Source of the DNA: an uncultured Pseudomonadota bacterium | GTDB taxonomy: Bacteria > Bdellovibrionota_B > Oligoflexia > Oligoflexales > CAIYRB01 | Reading direction: 5' to 3' | Assembly: GCA_903928445.1 (NCBI GenBank) | Contig: CAIYRB010000084.1 | Span: forward strand, 1-64,000 | Length of the DNA: 64,000 nucleotides | Shown here: positions 36,735 through 45,297 of the stretch, piece by piece | Layout of the letters: each line of letters opens with the position of its first letter | Numbering within the stretch: position 1 is the stretch's first letter | The notes under the pieces: generated by a model | Seen by the model: the letters and a program-made list of their open reading frames with translations, nothing else | What the model was told of the DNA's origin: nothing | Database searches by the model: none | Translations under genes and position numbers: made by a program

Positions 36735-37549
36735 GAAATCGCCGTCAGACGCTTTAACGCGTCAATCAGACTGTCAAACATCGCCGTCAAGGCTGAGCGT
36801 ACCGCATCCTCTTTATTCGGAGTCCTGCTCACACTGGCTTCATCCATGTAGATGTCTTGTGCCATCTCCAGCTGCAGAGCATGGACGCCCGCCGCAGGCT
36901 GGCCAAAACGGCGGGTGAGGTAGCCCCCCATAAAAGGCTCGTTATCGGCGACATCATAGGTGCCGGTAGCGCGTAAAGCGGTAAGAGCCGCCAAGCTCAG
37001 CTCAGGAGCCGCGGTCTTGCCCTTTTGGTTGCCGAGGATCATGTCGGCAAAAGGTTGCGCGCGGATGCTTGGTACCGATCGCTTGATAGAGTGAGCATCG
37101 AAAAAAAGAACGTGAGGCGACGTCTTGCGCATCTCGCCGATCAATTTGCCGATCTGTCCGTGGTAAGGCGCGTAATAGATATCCAAGCGACGCTTGGTCT
37201 CTTCTTTATCAGGAGGTCCCACCGCATAAATTGGGGTGCCGGCAAACGTCTGTAACGGAATCAAGGCAGTTTCCTGCCTTTGGTCATTATAGAGAGCGCG
37301 CCCTGCAGGATCTCGGTTTAGGTCGATGACATAGCGGCTGTAGTGGGCGTGAACCAAAGTGATGCCCATTTTTGGCGCGAACTTGTAGAGCTCGTGCACA
37401 AACCAGTCTGTGTCGGCTAGGCCTTCAACCACTTCCGGACACATATCCTTGGCAATGTCCGGCGGTATGTCAACGCCGCTATGCGGGCAGCTGATGATGA
37501 TTGGAAGCCGGTTGATCTGCGGCCGCAAAATGTGCAATGGAGACGTCAT
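36731..37549 (-). CDS. hutG: N-formylglutamate deformylase
   Basis: 272 residues. The family motifs IIISCPHSGVDIPPDI, ADTDWFVHELY, HAHYSRYVIDLNRDPAG, FFDAHSIKRSVP and the conserved YTTRR-like GGYLTRRFGQPAAGVHALQLEMAQDIYMDE are all present. It hydrolyses N-formyl-L-glutamate to glutamate and formate, directly following the HutF reaction. The order hutG-hutF with an ATGA overlap makes a tight two-gene module for the formylglutamate route. The SD (GGGAG) is close to the ATG. Confidence 0.93.
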   Translation of the reverse strand: MTSPLHILRPQINRLPIIISCPHSGVDIPPDIAKDMCPEVVEGLADTDWFVHELYKFAPKMGITLVHAHYSRYVIDLNRDPAGRALYNDQRQETALIPLQTFAGTPIYAVGPPDKEETKRRLDIYYAPYHGQIGKLIGEMRKTSPHVLFFDAHSIKRSVPSIRAQPFADMILGNQKGKTAAPELSLAALTALRATGTYDVADNEPFMGGYLTRRFGQPAAGVHALQLEMAQDIYMDEASVSRTPNKEDAVRSALTAMFDSLIDALKRLTAIS

Positions 37550-37602
37550 GCTCCCAAATATAGCAAAGCCGCCAAGTGGCGGCTAGGTTTCCCTACGCTT
37601 GA

Positions 37603-38208
37603 TTATTGGTCGGCCATATAGTTGCGAACATAGGTAAAGTAGGCGTCGAAGTCCTTGGTCTCACCAACGCCGACATCGGGGTACATCACGTCGTGGACAT
37701 CGGTCAGATTATGGTTGAGTTCGAGGCCGTGGCCGACTTCATGGAAAAACAGTTTCTGCAGCTCATAGTGGGTTTTGGTCGTCATATAGTCATAGTCGAA
37801 TTCAACGCGCATCGAGTAGCGAATGGTCTCTTTCGCGCTTTGACCGGGAATCACGGTCACAGGATTTTCGACGTTGGTTTCTGACAGCCATTGGCCGAGC
37901 CCGACTTTTCCGGTACCGAGGCCCTCAGCATTCGAAGTCACTAGACCCTTCGTGATGATAATGCTGGAATTAGCGTCGGCGGGACTACTTTCAAAGGTGA
38001 GCACGGTCGAGCCAGCGAAGCCATTGTAGTCCTTGATCAGAGTTTGAAAGCCAGTAACAAACTCGGGGGTTGAACCGGCCGCGATAGCTAAGCGGTACTG
38101 TTTTAATTTGCTGACCTTATAAGAATTGCCGCAACCGGTAGTGCCAAGGGCGGATAAGATAAAGAGGCAAAACAGACGGCAAAGCCTTGACTGAGCTAGG
38201 TCGAGCAT
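37603..38208 (-). CDS. metzincin-like zinc metallopeptidase lipoprotein
   Basis: 201 residues. Signal with lipobox LGTTGC (Cys26). The zinc motif H156-E-x-x-H160-x5-H166 (HEVGHGLELNH) is followed by the Met-turn HDVMYP (Met175), the metzincin signature. The spacing of only nine residues from His166 to Met175 is compact, close to matrixin/pappalysin-type turns. It is probably a small surface-anchored endopeptidase. The region 60-150 holds strands (STVLTFESSP, YSMRVEFDYDYM). AAGGTG precedes the ATG. It lies 53 bp upstream of hutG on the same strand, but its role is likely independent. Confidence 0.8.
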   Translation of the reverse strand: MLDLAQSRLCRLFCLFILSALGTTGCGNSYKVSKLKQYRLAIAAGSTPEFVTGFQTLIKDYNGFAGSTVLTFESSPADANSSIIITKGLVTSNAEGLGTGKVGLGQWLSETNVENPVTVIPGQSAKETIRYSMRVEFDYDYMTTKTHYELQKLFFHEVGHGLELNHNLTDVHDVMYPDVGVGETKDFDAYFTYVRNYMADQ

Positions 38209-38361
38209 GGCGGGTCACCTTAAGCAGCGGGGAGTGGGCAGGAAAGAGAGCAGCGGGGAGGGGCAGCGTGCCGCCAGCCGGTGTGGGCTGGTGACAAATG
38301 AGAATGTATCATCCATGACAACACGAGTCAATATAGTTCTATAAAAAATATAAAAATAATA

Positions 38362-39780
38362 TCAGTAGGCGTTTCTATTTATAAAGCCCCTTAGAATCGT
38401 TAGGAAAATAATCCTCGCGTCGAGCCATAAGCTCCAGTTTTGAATGTAGTAAAGGTCGTATTCGATGCGCTTTTCGATGCTGGTGTTACCGCGCCAGCCA
38501 TTGGCCTGAGCCCACCCGGTGATCCCGGCCTTGATCTTGTGTCGCAGGTAATATCCCGGCACATCTCTTCGAAATTGCTCGACAAATACCGGCCTTTCGG
38601 GTCTAGGTCCGACCAGGCTCATCGAGCCCCCAAGCACGTTGAACAACTGCGGAAGCTCATCGAGGCTGGTTCGCCGCAGCCATTTACCGATCGGCGTTGT
38701 CCGATCGTCACCCGCTTTGGCCCAGACCGCACCGCTTTTGGCCTCTGCGTCGCTCCGCATCGATCTAAACTTCAGGATTGCGAAGGTCTTACCATCAAGT
38801 CCCATACGTTCTTGCCGGTAGAACACCGGCCCGCGCGAAGTCGCCGCCACCAATGCGGCAATCAAGAGCATGAGCGGACCAAAGAGGAGCAGAGCACAGC
38901 AGGACCCGAGAATATCGACGACCCGCTTGATCATGCTACCGATGCCGGCCAGCGGGCTCTCATTGATTGAGACCACTGGCGTTCCAGCGACGATATCGAC
39001 TCCTGCGGCGAAGCGTGTAAAGCGGAACAAATCAGGAATCAACCGCACATCAGTGACCTGATCGGCAATGCGTTCCAAGTGCCGGTCAACGAAGTCATAA
39101 GCTTGATGCGGCAGAGCAAAGACCACGCTCTCTGTGGGATTGGCGGAAAAAAAATCTGGCCAGTTGCTTGGCACGTCGAGTCGATGCAATCCACTTTGTC
39201 GGCACAGGGCCTCGCTCGCGGCTATTTGCTCCGGTCCCCCAGCGAGGATGACGCCATAGATCTCGCTTCTGGTCAGGTCACCGTCTTTAGCCATTTTAAT
39301 AGCATGCTTCAAGGTGTCTCCACCGCCGATGATCAGAGTGCGGCGCGGCGCGGCGCGAAGGCGGTAAAGACGCAGCGCTTTGCGCACAGCGCTGCGTCCA
39401 GCGATGATCAGCCACGGATGGATGGCCAAAAACAGCCCCATCACGACGCGAGAGTAGCGGTACTCTTCGTAGAGGTAGGTAAAGGCAATAAAGGCAAAAG
39501 TCGCGACGACGCAGCTTTGCAAAGTATCGAGAGCTTCAACAAAAGCGGAACGATGGCGCCCTGTGCGACGGTAGAAGCCAGATGCGACAAAGGAAAGAAA
39601 CCAGATGCCGGCGACGAAGGGCGCTAGCTTGTAATAGAGTAACGGGGCAGGAATGCCTTTGGTGATGGGAAAAAGCCCAGAAAAGCGCAGTTCATAAGCG
39701 ATGATCCAACCGATCGTCACCATGACCACGTCCGATGAAGCGCGGATGACCATCAACGCGTCTTGATTGCGGCGATTCAC
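38362..39780 (-). CDS. exopolysaccharide polyprenyl glycosylphosphotransferase (WcaJ-type)
   Basis: 472 residues from GTG 39780. Four N-terminal membrane helices (about 12-115) and a CoA-binding-like domain (TLIIGGGDTLKHAIKMAK) are followed by a hydrophobic segment and the Bac_transf catalytic domain: YRQERMGLDGKTFAILKFRSM, GKWLRRTSLDELPQLFNVLGGSMSLVGPRPERP and KAGITGWAQANGWRG. Such enzymes load the first sugar-phosphate on undecaprenyl phosphate to start capsule or exopolysaccharide repeat assembly. The GTG overlaps the upstream glycosyltransferase stop (GTGA). Only these two genes of a polysaccharide locus are visible. An AT-rich stretch follows its stop. Confidence 0.9.
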   Translation of the reverse strand: MNRRNQDALMVIRASSDVVMVTIGWIIAYELRFSGLFPITKGIPAPLLYYKLAPFVAGIWFLSFVASGFYRRTGRHRSAFVEALDTLQSCVVATFAFIAFTYLYEEYRYSRVVMGLFLAIHPWLIIAGRSAVRKALRLYRLRAAPRRTLIIGGGDTLKHAIKMAKDGDLTRSEIYGVILAGGPEQIAASEALCRQSGLHRLDVPSNWPDFFSANPTESVVFALPHQAYDFVDRHLERIADQVTDVRLIPDLFRFTRFAAGVDIVAGTPVVSINESPLAGIGSMIKRVVDILGSCCALLLFGPLMLLIAALVAATSRGPVFYRQERMGLDGKTFAILKFRSMRSDAEAKSGAVWAKAGDDRTTPIGKWLRRTSLDELPQLFNVLGGSMSLVGPRPERPVFVEQFRRDVPGYYLRHKIKAGITGWAQANGWRGNTSIEKRIEYDLYYIQNWSLWLDARIIFLTILRGFINRNAY

Positions 39781-40886
39781 AGAGTCGGCTCCTTCAAGAG
39801 GGAGCTTATTTCCGCTTCCATCTTAGTAAGAAATGCGGCTCGGCCATACCCTTTAGCCTGGGCGACCAGGTTTTCTACAGCAAAATCAGCTGGTTTGAAG
39901 ATACTCAAGGTCTCGGCCAGGGACTGCGCGGTGCCCGCCAGAAAAAATAGTCCAGTTTCACCAGGCTTGATAAAATCGAGGGCACCCCCGGCGCCCAAGG
40001 CAATCACTGGAGTGCCGCATGCCATGGCTTCGATGGCGATCATACCGAAGTCCTCGACCCCAGGAAACAGCAGGGCATCGGCTTGCGCCAAAAGCTGAAC
40101 GAAGCGATGATTATCCGGATTAATGATAAACTCAACGTCGGCCCGCAAGCGTTCCGCCTGAGCCCGCAGCGTCCGCTCCATCGGTCCAGCGCCGGCAATC
40201 ACCAAACGCCGCCTAAGCTGAGCGCATGCGGCAATAGCCAGGTCAAAGCGCTTGTAGGATACCAGAGCTCCAGCACCGAGCAGGTAGCCGCCGCGTCCTT
40301 GCGCAGCAGAGTAGGGCTTGAAACGATCTAGTTCGATCGGGGGGTGAATAATCTTCGCCTCTCTCCCGTACAAATGCTTGACTCTGGAAGCGACGAAACT
40401 GGAATTCGCCACGAATCGGTCGACGCGCTGCGCGCTGCTGATGTCCCAGCGCCGTAGTCGCGGGGTCATGGCACGAATGGCGGCACCGGCGCCGGGTATG
40501 TGCCTGACACCCGCGATATATTCCTCCTGTTGATCCCAGATGTAGCGCATGGGGGAATGGATATAGCAAAGGTGCCGGGCGTTGGGACCCTTGATGGCAC
40601 CTTTCGCCACGCAGGAGGACGTGCTGATGATGAGGTCGTAGTCCTGCAGCGCCAACGCTTCGATCGCCGACGGTAGTAGCGGTAGCAGCAACTTGCGCCC
40701 ACGTTTAAACAGATTGGTGCGCTGCAAGCAATGCACCTCGCGACGACTAATAGACTCTGGCATGGCAAGCCGGTCATAGAACAAGGTGTAGATAGGCGCC
40801 TCAGGGTAGAGGTCTATGAGGGCCTCCAGAACCTTTTCGCCGCCGCGGTAGGTGGTCAGCCAGTCATGAACAAAGGCGACGCGCAC
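39777..40886 (-). CDS. glycosyltransferase family 4
   Basis: About 369 residues. I take GTG 40886 (VRVAFVHDWLTTYRGGEKVLEAL) because this matches the usual N-terminus of the family and TAGGAAA lies upstream; a TTG at 40904 extends it by six residues. GT-B features are seen: HSPMRYIWD, RFVANSSFVASRV, the GT4 motif FGMIAIEAMACGTPVIALGAGGALDFIKPGETGLFF with the retaining E-x7-E. It probably transfers a hexose or mannose in exopolysaccharide assembly. The stop overlaps the polyprenyl transferase start. Confidence 0.9.
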   Translation of the reverse strand: MRVAFVHDWLTTYRGGEKVLEALIDLYPEAPIYTLFYDRLAMPESISRREVHCLQRTNLFKRGRKLLLPLLPSAIEALALQDYDLIISTSSCVAKGAIKGPNARHLCYIHSPMRYIWDQQEEYIAGVRHIPGAGAAIRAMTPRLRRWDISSAQRVDRFVANSSFVASRVKHLYGREAKIIHPPIELDRFKPYSAAQGRGGYLLGAGALVSYKRFDLAIAACAQLRRRLVIAGAGPMERTLRAQAERLRADVEFIINPDNHRFVQLLAQADALLFPGVEDFGMIAIEAMACGTPVIALGAGGALDFIKPGETGLFFLAGTAQSLAETLSIFKPADFAVENLVAQAKGYGRAAFLTKMEAEISSLLKEPTL

Positions 40887-41238
40887 GGGCGGATTTCCTA
40901 CCAAAAAGGAGGTTGTTCGGCTGCGCCCCCAACGGCGCTTTAGGTCCCTTCCATTGATACCACAAATCTTAGAAAGCTGGGTGGCTTAACGCTCCTTAAG
41001 CAGCGCCGGAGGCGACTTGTCTATCGGCAGGATTTGCACCTTAATCTAAGCCTTTGGTAAGATAGTGAGATCAGGCTTCAGCGCTATCCTAGCTACCGCG
41101 ACGTCTTTAGGTCTCACGGCCCCACCGAAGGCAACCCTCTTCCTCTTCGTCTCCAGCTATGCATCTGTACCGGCAGCAGCCGTTGCCAGTATCCCTGTGT
41201 TCTCGACGTTCGGACCGACACCGGAGGACTCCCCATTC
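40887..41238. other. divergent intergenic region between EPS genes and sigma-54 activator
   Basis: About 350 bp between divergent coding units. It contains no gene I can support. The plus-strand reading frame of the activator is open from 41065, so part of this stretch could encode an N-terminal extension of about 58 residues, but its Ala/Val/Phe-rich composition looks non-coding. No clear sigma-54 -24/-12 element was seen. Confidence 0.4.
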
Positions 41239-42426
41239 ATGCGTGCAACTGATCCCCGTTCCTTAGGTGATACGAGGGCCATGGCCCAGTCCATGCTCCT
41301 CGACGAGACGCCTAAGGGCTCGAGTGAACACTGGCGTTCGTGTTTCCCCGAGATAGTTGGGCGCAGCCCGCCGATGGAAAAAGTCCTGGAAACAGTTTGG
41401 AAAGTCGCGCGTTCAGATGGCGCGGTGCTTATCCTAGGGGAAAGCGGTACGGGCAAGGACCTGATTGCGGCAGCCATTCACCGCCTTTCCCCGCGTTCAG
41501 GAGGGCACTATGTTCCTCTCAACTGTAGCGCCATTCCCGATAATCTCCTGGAGAGCCAACTCTTTGGCCATGTCAAAGGCGCCTTTACGGGGGCCGATGG
41601 TAAGGCCATTGGCAAGTTTGAGTATGCTCAGGGTGGCTCGATCTTCCTTGACGAGATCGGCGACATGCCTGCGAATCTTCAGGCCAAGCTGCTGCGCGTC
41701 CTGCAAGATAAAAAATTTACACCACTTGGCAGCAACGTTCTTATGGACGCCGATGTGCGGATAGTTGCCGCCACCAATATGGATCTAGGTCAGGCGATCC
41801 GTGAACAAACCTTTCGCCAGGATTTGTACTACCGCCTCAATGTCCTGCCGATCCACCTGCCGCCCCTGCGCGAACGGACGGGCGATATCCCCAACTTGCT
41901 GGAACACTTTATGGAGCAAGCCAACCGCATTCACAATAGCCAAACTCCTTGCTATTTGAGCGACGCGCTCGTCGCTCGTCTTTCCGCCTATGACTGGCCC
42001 GGCAACATCCGTCAGTTACAAAATTTAATCTCCAGACTCGTCGTGATGCGGGGCGCGGGAGTGATAGAGATTGAAGATTTACCTGCCGAGATGTTTGCAA
42101 GACCAGAAGAACTGCGCCTCACCAACCCACCAGTGGCCTCGTCACAGCCGCTCATGCGGCCGACCACGGCGATGCCCTTGCCTATGGTGCAGCATGCGGC
42201 TGGAGTGCGAGTACCCCAGGATTTTACCTCTTTACCGGAACAAGGATTGGATTTAACCCAATATATCGAGGCCCTGGAGAATGACCTGATTCGCCAGGCC
42301 TTAGAACGAACTGGCAACAACCGCAACCAGGCCGCCAAATTGCTTGGTCTCAACCGGACAACTTTGGTCGAGCGAATCAAGAAGCGGCATTTGACCACAC
42401 TCAATGCACCGTCGAAGGAACTTTAA
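41239..42426 (+). CDS. sigma-54-dependent transcriptional activator without receiver domain
   Basis: About 395 residues from ATG 41239 (GGAGG upstream). Residues 50-280 are the AAA+ core: LGESGTGKD (Walker A), the sigma-54 contact loop GAFTGA, IFLDEIGDM (Walker B), FRQDLYYRLNVLPIHLPPLRER (R fingers). The C-terminal Fis-type HTH reads NRNQAAKLLGLNRTTLVERIKK. There is no REC, GAF or PAS domain before the AAA+ part, so control must come by expression or another protein. Divergent position suggests it regulates the exopolysaccharide genes, by inference. Confidence 0.88.
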   Translation: MRATDPRSLGDTRAMAQSMLLDETPKGSSEHWRSCFPEIVGRSPPMEKVLETVWKVARSDGAVLILGESGTGKDLIAAAIHRLSPRSGGHYVPLNCSAIPDNLLESQLFGHVKGAFTGADGKAIGKFEYAQGGSIFLDEIGDMPANLQAKLLRVLQDKKFTPLGSNVLMDADVRIVAATNMDLGQAIREQTFRQDLYYRLNVLPIHLPPLRERTGDIPNLLEHFMEQANRIHNSQTPCYLSDALVARLSAYDWPGNIRQLQNLISRLVVMRGAGVIEIEDLPAEMFARPEELRLTNPPVASSQPLMRPTTAMPLPMVQHAAGVRVPQDFTSLPEQGLDLTQYIEALENDLIRQALERTGNNRNQAAKLLGLNRTTLVERIKKRHLTTLNAPSKEL

Positions 42427-42452
42427 CAAAGCCCAGCCAGCTTTAAGTCGAA

Positions 42453-43907
42453 TTAGGTACGTGCTGATTGAACTGGCTGTACCGGCAATGAGTCGCGCCA
42501 AGCGACAGCCACTTCCAATTCAGCTCCGACCTCAAGCAGCAAGTCTTCCCGGTACGGAGGTCCAGCCAGCTGGATACCGATCGGAAGTCCTGATGCCGCA
42601 ACGTGCATCGGCAACGAGATAGCAGGCTGACCCGTCACATTACACCAGCCTGAATATGGCACCATTTCCGTGCACCGCCAGAGCAGAGTCTTGGCATCGG
42701 TCTCGCCCGTCTCGTGCAGCCAACCGATGCGAGGGGGCTCCATCGCCATGGTCGGCGTTAGCAACAAATCATAGTCCTTGCCCCATTCGCGGACGATTTG
42801 CCTTGAGAATACCTGCAGGCGCAGCACGGCTTTGATGTAGTCATGGCTGCTTAGTTCTAGCGACATCTGTCGTAAGCTGGCGCTTAGCGGTTCGACCAGT
42901 GACCAGTCGCTGACATCCTGATAAGCAGCGGAGGTGCACCAGATCGCGACAAAGTCCTCAGCCAACTGGTCGCTTCCGGCGCCAGGCCAGACCGGCGTGA
43001 CAGCACTAACCTCGTGGCCAAGGCTAGCCAGGATCGTGGCTGTTTTAGTGACCGCATCAACACAACTTTGTGCGACGTTGACCTTGTATGGCCCCGCACA
43101 CGTAAAGCCTATACGCAGCCGTTTACCTTTACCGCTAGCGCCGCGAAGCGCACTACGCAAATACGGTTCGCTGGGTTCCTGCACGCTATTCCAGCCGGTC
43201 GGATCATACTTTGCAAGGGCATCCAGATAAGCCGCGGTGTCAGCGACCGTCATCGACTGACAGCCGTCGGTGGTAAAGCCGTGCATGACTTCGCTGACGA
43301 GAGGGCCTTTGGGTATCCGACCGCGGCTCGGCTTCAGACCAACCAAACCGCAACACGACGCTGGGATACGCAGAGAGCCGCCGCCGTCGCTACCGTGCGC
43401 GATGGGCGCCATACCGGACGCCACTGCCGCACTAGCGCCGCCGCTGGAGCCTCCCGGCGTGTGGTCGGTATTCCACGGATTGCGAGTGGCACCGTAAAGG
43501 ATGTTCTCAGTGACTGGGAGAGAACCGAATTCGGGCGTGTTGGTACGCCCCATAAACAAAAAGCCGGCTTCGCGCAGTAAGCGAACAGGAGTCGTATCAT
43601 AGCGGCCAATCTTCGCTTTAGCCGCCACAGTCCCGTGCGTGGTGCGTTCGCCCTTGACCTCGGTAAGATCCTTGATAGGCAGAGGCACGCCGTGAAATGG
43701 CGCCAACACATCTCCGCGCATCACTGCGTTCTCCGCAGCCCTAGCCTCATTTAACAGCTCGGCGTCGCGTCGCCAGATGATGGCATTGATGATTGGGTTG
43801 ACGCGGTCCACGACAGCTAAGTAATGCTTGACGACCTCGACCGGACTCACCTGCTTGGTCTTGATCGCGGCGGCTAGCTGTAGCGCTGATAGATTGGCGG
43901 TTAACAT
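42453..43907 (-). CDS. amidase signature (AS) family amidase
   Basis: 484 residues. The Ser-cisSer-Lys site is present: Lys in VPLPIKDLTEVKG, the cis-Ser in the GGSSGGASAAVASGM loop, and the nucleophile Ser of SDGGGSLRIPASCCG. It belongs with GatA-like and acylamide hydrolases; no gatB/gatC neighbours are present, so it is probably a free amidase or a carbamoyl/aryl-acylamidase. It starts three bases after the frr stop with only a weak SD, so it is likely expressed as read-through of the rpsB-frr run. Confidence 0.88.
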   Translation of the reverse strand: MLTANLSALQLAAAIKTKQVSPVEVVKHYLAVVDRVNPIINAIIWRRDAELLNEARAAENAVMRGDVLAPFHGVPLPIKDLTEVKGERTTHGTVAAKAKIGRYDTTPVRLLREAGFLFMGRTNTPEFGSLPVTENILYGATRNPWNTDHTPGGSSGGASAAVASGMAPIAHGSDGGGSLRIPASCCGLVGLKPSRGRIPKGPLVSEVMHGFTTDGCQSMTVADTAAYLDALAKYDPTGWNSVQEPSEPYLRSALRGASGKGKRLRIGFTCAGPYKVNVAQSCVDAVTKTATILASLGHEVSAVTPVWPGAGSDQLAEDFVAIWCTSAAYQDVSDWSLVEPLSASLRQMSLELSSHDYIKAVLRLQVFSRQIVREWGKDYDLLLTPTMAMEPPRIGWLHETGETDAKTLLWRCTEMVPYSGWCNVTGQPAISLPMHVAASGLPIGIQLAGPPYREDLLLEVGAELEVAVAWRDSLPVQPVQSART

Positions 43908-43910
43908 CGC

Positions 43911-44468
43911 CTAAATCTTCAGAACCTCTTGTTCTTTTTTGCTTAGGCGGTCGTCTAGGGCCTTGATCGAAGAATCGGTCTGCTTTTGGATGTCGGCCTC
44001 AAAGCGCTTGGCATCGTCGTCGCTGATCACCTTATCTTTAGCTTGCTTTTTGACCGCATCGTTGGCCTCGCGGCGGATATTACGGATCGCAACCTTGGCT
44101 TCCTCAGCCATTTTCTTCAGGTTCTTGACGATGTCTTTGCGCCGCTCCTCAGTCAACGCAGGAATGGGGATGCGCACGACATTCCCATCATTGGTTGGTT
44201 GGATGCCGATGTCAGCCCGCATGATGGCCTTTTCGATGTCCTGGATCGACTTTTTTTCGTAAGGAGCCACGGTGATGGTTCGAGCATCCGGAGTCGTTAG
44301 AGTCGCCACTTGGTTCAGTGGAGTCGGCGTGCCGTAGTGGTCGACTTTAATGCCGTCGAGAAGCGAGATCGAGGCACGACCGGTGCGCACCTTAAGGAGA
44401 TCGGTTTCAAACGCCTTAATGCGCTTTTCCATGTTTTGCTTGCAGCTATCTACTGGCTTGACGCTCAT
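43911..44468 (-). CDS. frr: ribosome recycling factor
   Basis: 185 residues from ATG 44468 with GGAGG eight bases upstream (the frame extends seven codons further without SD). RRF signatures: LLKVRTGRASISLLDGIKVDHYGTPTPLNQVATL, MRADIGIQPTNDGNVVRIPIPALTEERRKDIVK, KVAIRNIRREANDAVKK. It splits post-termination ribosomes with EF-G. It follows pyrH in the conserved rpsB-tsf-pyrH-frr order. Confidence 0.97.
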   Translation of the reverse strand: MSVKPVDSCKQNMEKRIKAFETDLLKVRTGRASISLLDGIKVDHYGTPTPLNQVATLTTPDARTITVAPYEKKSIQDIEKAIMRADIGIQPTNDGNVVRIPIPALTEERRKDIVKNLKKMAEEAKVAIRNIRREANDAVKKQAKDKVISDDDAKRFEADIQKQTDSSIKALDDRLSKKEQEVLKI

Positions 44469-44504
44469 CGCTGTTGCCTCCAAATGCACCGCTATCTGGG
44501 TTCG

Positions 44505-45221
44505 TTACGTAACCATCGTTCCAACTTGGGGATTGAGCACGGCCGTACGCACCGAGCCGGGCGCCCCTAATTTAAATACCATGATCGGCAGGTTGGCTTC
44601 CATACACATGGTAATCGCCGTGGCATCCATGACATCCAACTTCTTTGAGATGACGTCAAGGTATGACAGGTTAGCGAACTTTTTCGCAGCGGGGTTCTTC
44701 ATCGGGTCTGAATCATAGATCCCATCTACCTTGGTCGCCTTCAAGATAATGTCGGCACCTACCTCGCGAGCCCTGAGGCTGGCGGCGGTGTCTGTCGTGA
44801 ATAATGGATTGCCGGTCCCCCCAGCAAAGATCACGACCCGACCTGAGTCCAGGTGTTTGATGGCCTTGCGCCGAATATACGGCTCCGCTACTTCGGGCAT
44901 GGTGATGGCAGTCATCACTCGGGTCTGAATTTGGTATTTGTTCTCTAGCGTCGCCTGCAGGGCAAGACCATTGATGATCGTTGCCAGCATCCCCATGTAG
45001 TCAGCCGAAGCCCGCTCGATGCCCCATTTGGCAGCCGCTGAGCCGCGGAAGATGTTACCACCTCCGATCACTACGGAGACCTTACAGCCGAGCTTGCGGG
45101 TGTCGGCAATCTCGCCCGCAATCATCTCCAGGGCGTCGCCGTCGATACCGTATCCTTGCTGGCCGCCGAGCATTTCTCCGGATAGCTTCAGCATGATGTG
45201 GCGGTGCGAGAAATCGGTCAT
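44505..45221 (-). CDS. pyrH: uridylate kinase (UMP kinase)
   Basis: 238 residues, amino-acid-kinase fold. MLKLSGEMLGG, SVVIGGGNIFRGSAAAKWGIERASADYMGMLATIINGLALQ, FAGGTGNPLFTTDTAASLRA and IMVFKLGAPGSV are the family blocks. It phosphorylates UMP to UDP and is usually hexameric and GTP-regulated. AAGGATGGAG precedes the ATG. A strong terminator separates it from tsf, so it also needs read-through or its own promoter. Confidence 0.97.
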   Translation of the reverse strand: MTDFSHRHIMLKLSGEMLGGQQGYGIDGDALEMIAGEIADTRKLGCKVSVVIGGGNIFRGSAAAKWGIERASADYMGMLATIINGLALQATLENKYQIQTRVMTAITMPEVAEPYIRRKAIKHLDSGRVVIFAGGTGNPLFTTDTAASLRAREVGADIILKATKVDGIYDSDPMKNPAAKKFANLSYLDVISKKLDVMDATAITMCMEANLPIMVFKLGAPGSVRTAVLNPQVGTMVT

Positions 45222-45249
45222 GAGGCGGCTCCATCCTTAGGCCTGGTAG

Positions 45250-45284
45250 AAAAAACCCCAATCCTCGTCGTCGGATTGGGGTTT
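45250..45284 (-). terminator. rho-independent terminator after tsf
   Basis: AAACCCCAATCC and GGATTGGGGTTT form a perfect 12-pair stem (45253-45264/45273-45284) with an eight-base loop. On the minus strand it is followed by a T run. It would end most rpsB-tsf transcripts before pyrH. Confidence 0.9.
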
Positions 45285-45297
45285 CATTAGGACTGAT

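Noticed and set aside
38209-38361. AT-rich gap with small CCAGCC/GGCTGG hairpin as a terminator
   Set aside because: The stem is short (38274-38291) and no T run follows on either strand; the AT-rich part near 38340 is not adjacent to it.
38440-38970. 176-codon plus-strand frame within the polyprenyl transferase
   Set aside because: Antisense to the conserved catalytic domain; composition typical of shadow frames.
41065-41238. N-terminal 58-residue extension of the sigma-54 activator
   Set aside because: Composition is unlike a signalling domain, and the ATG at 41239 has GGAGG upstream; kept only as a note.
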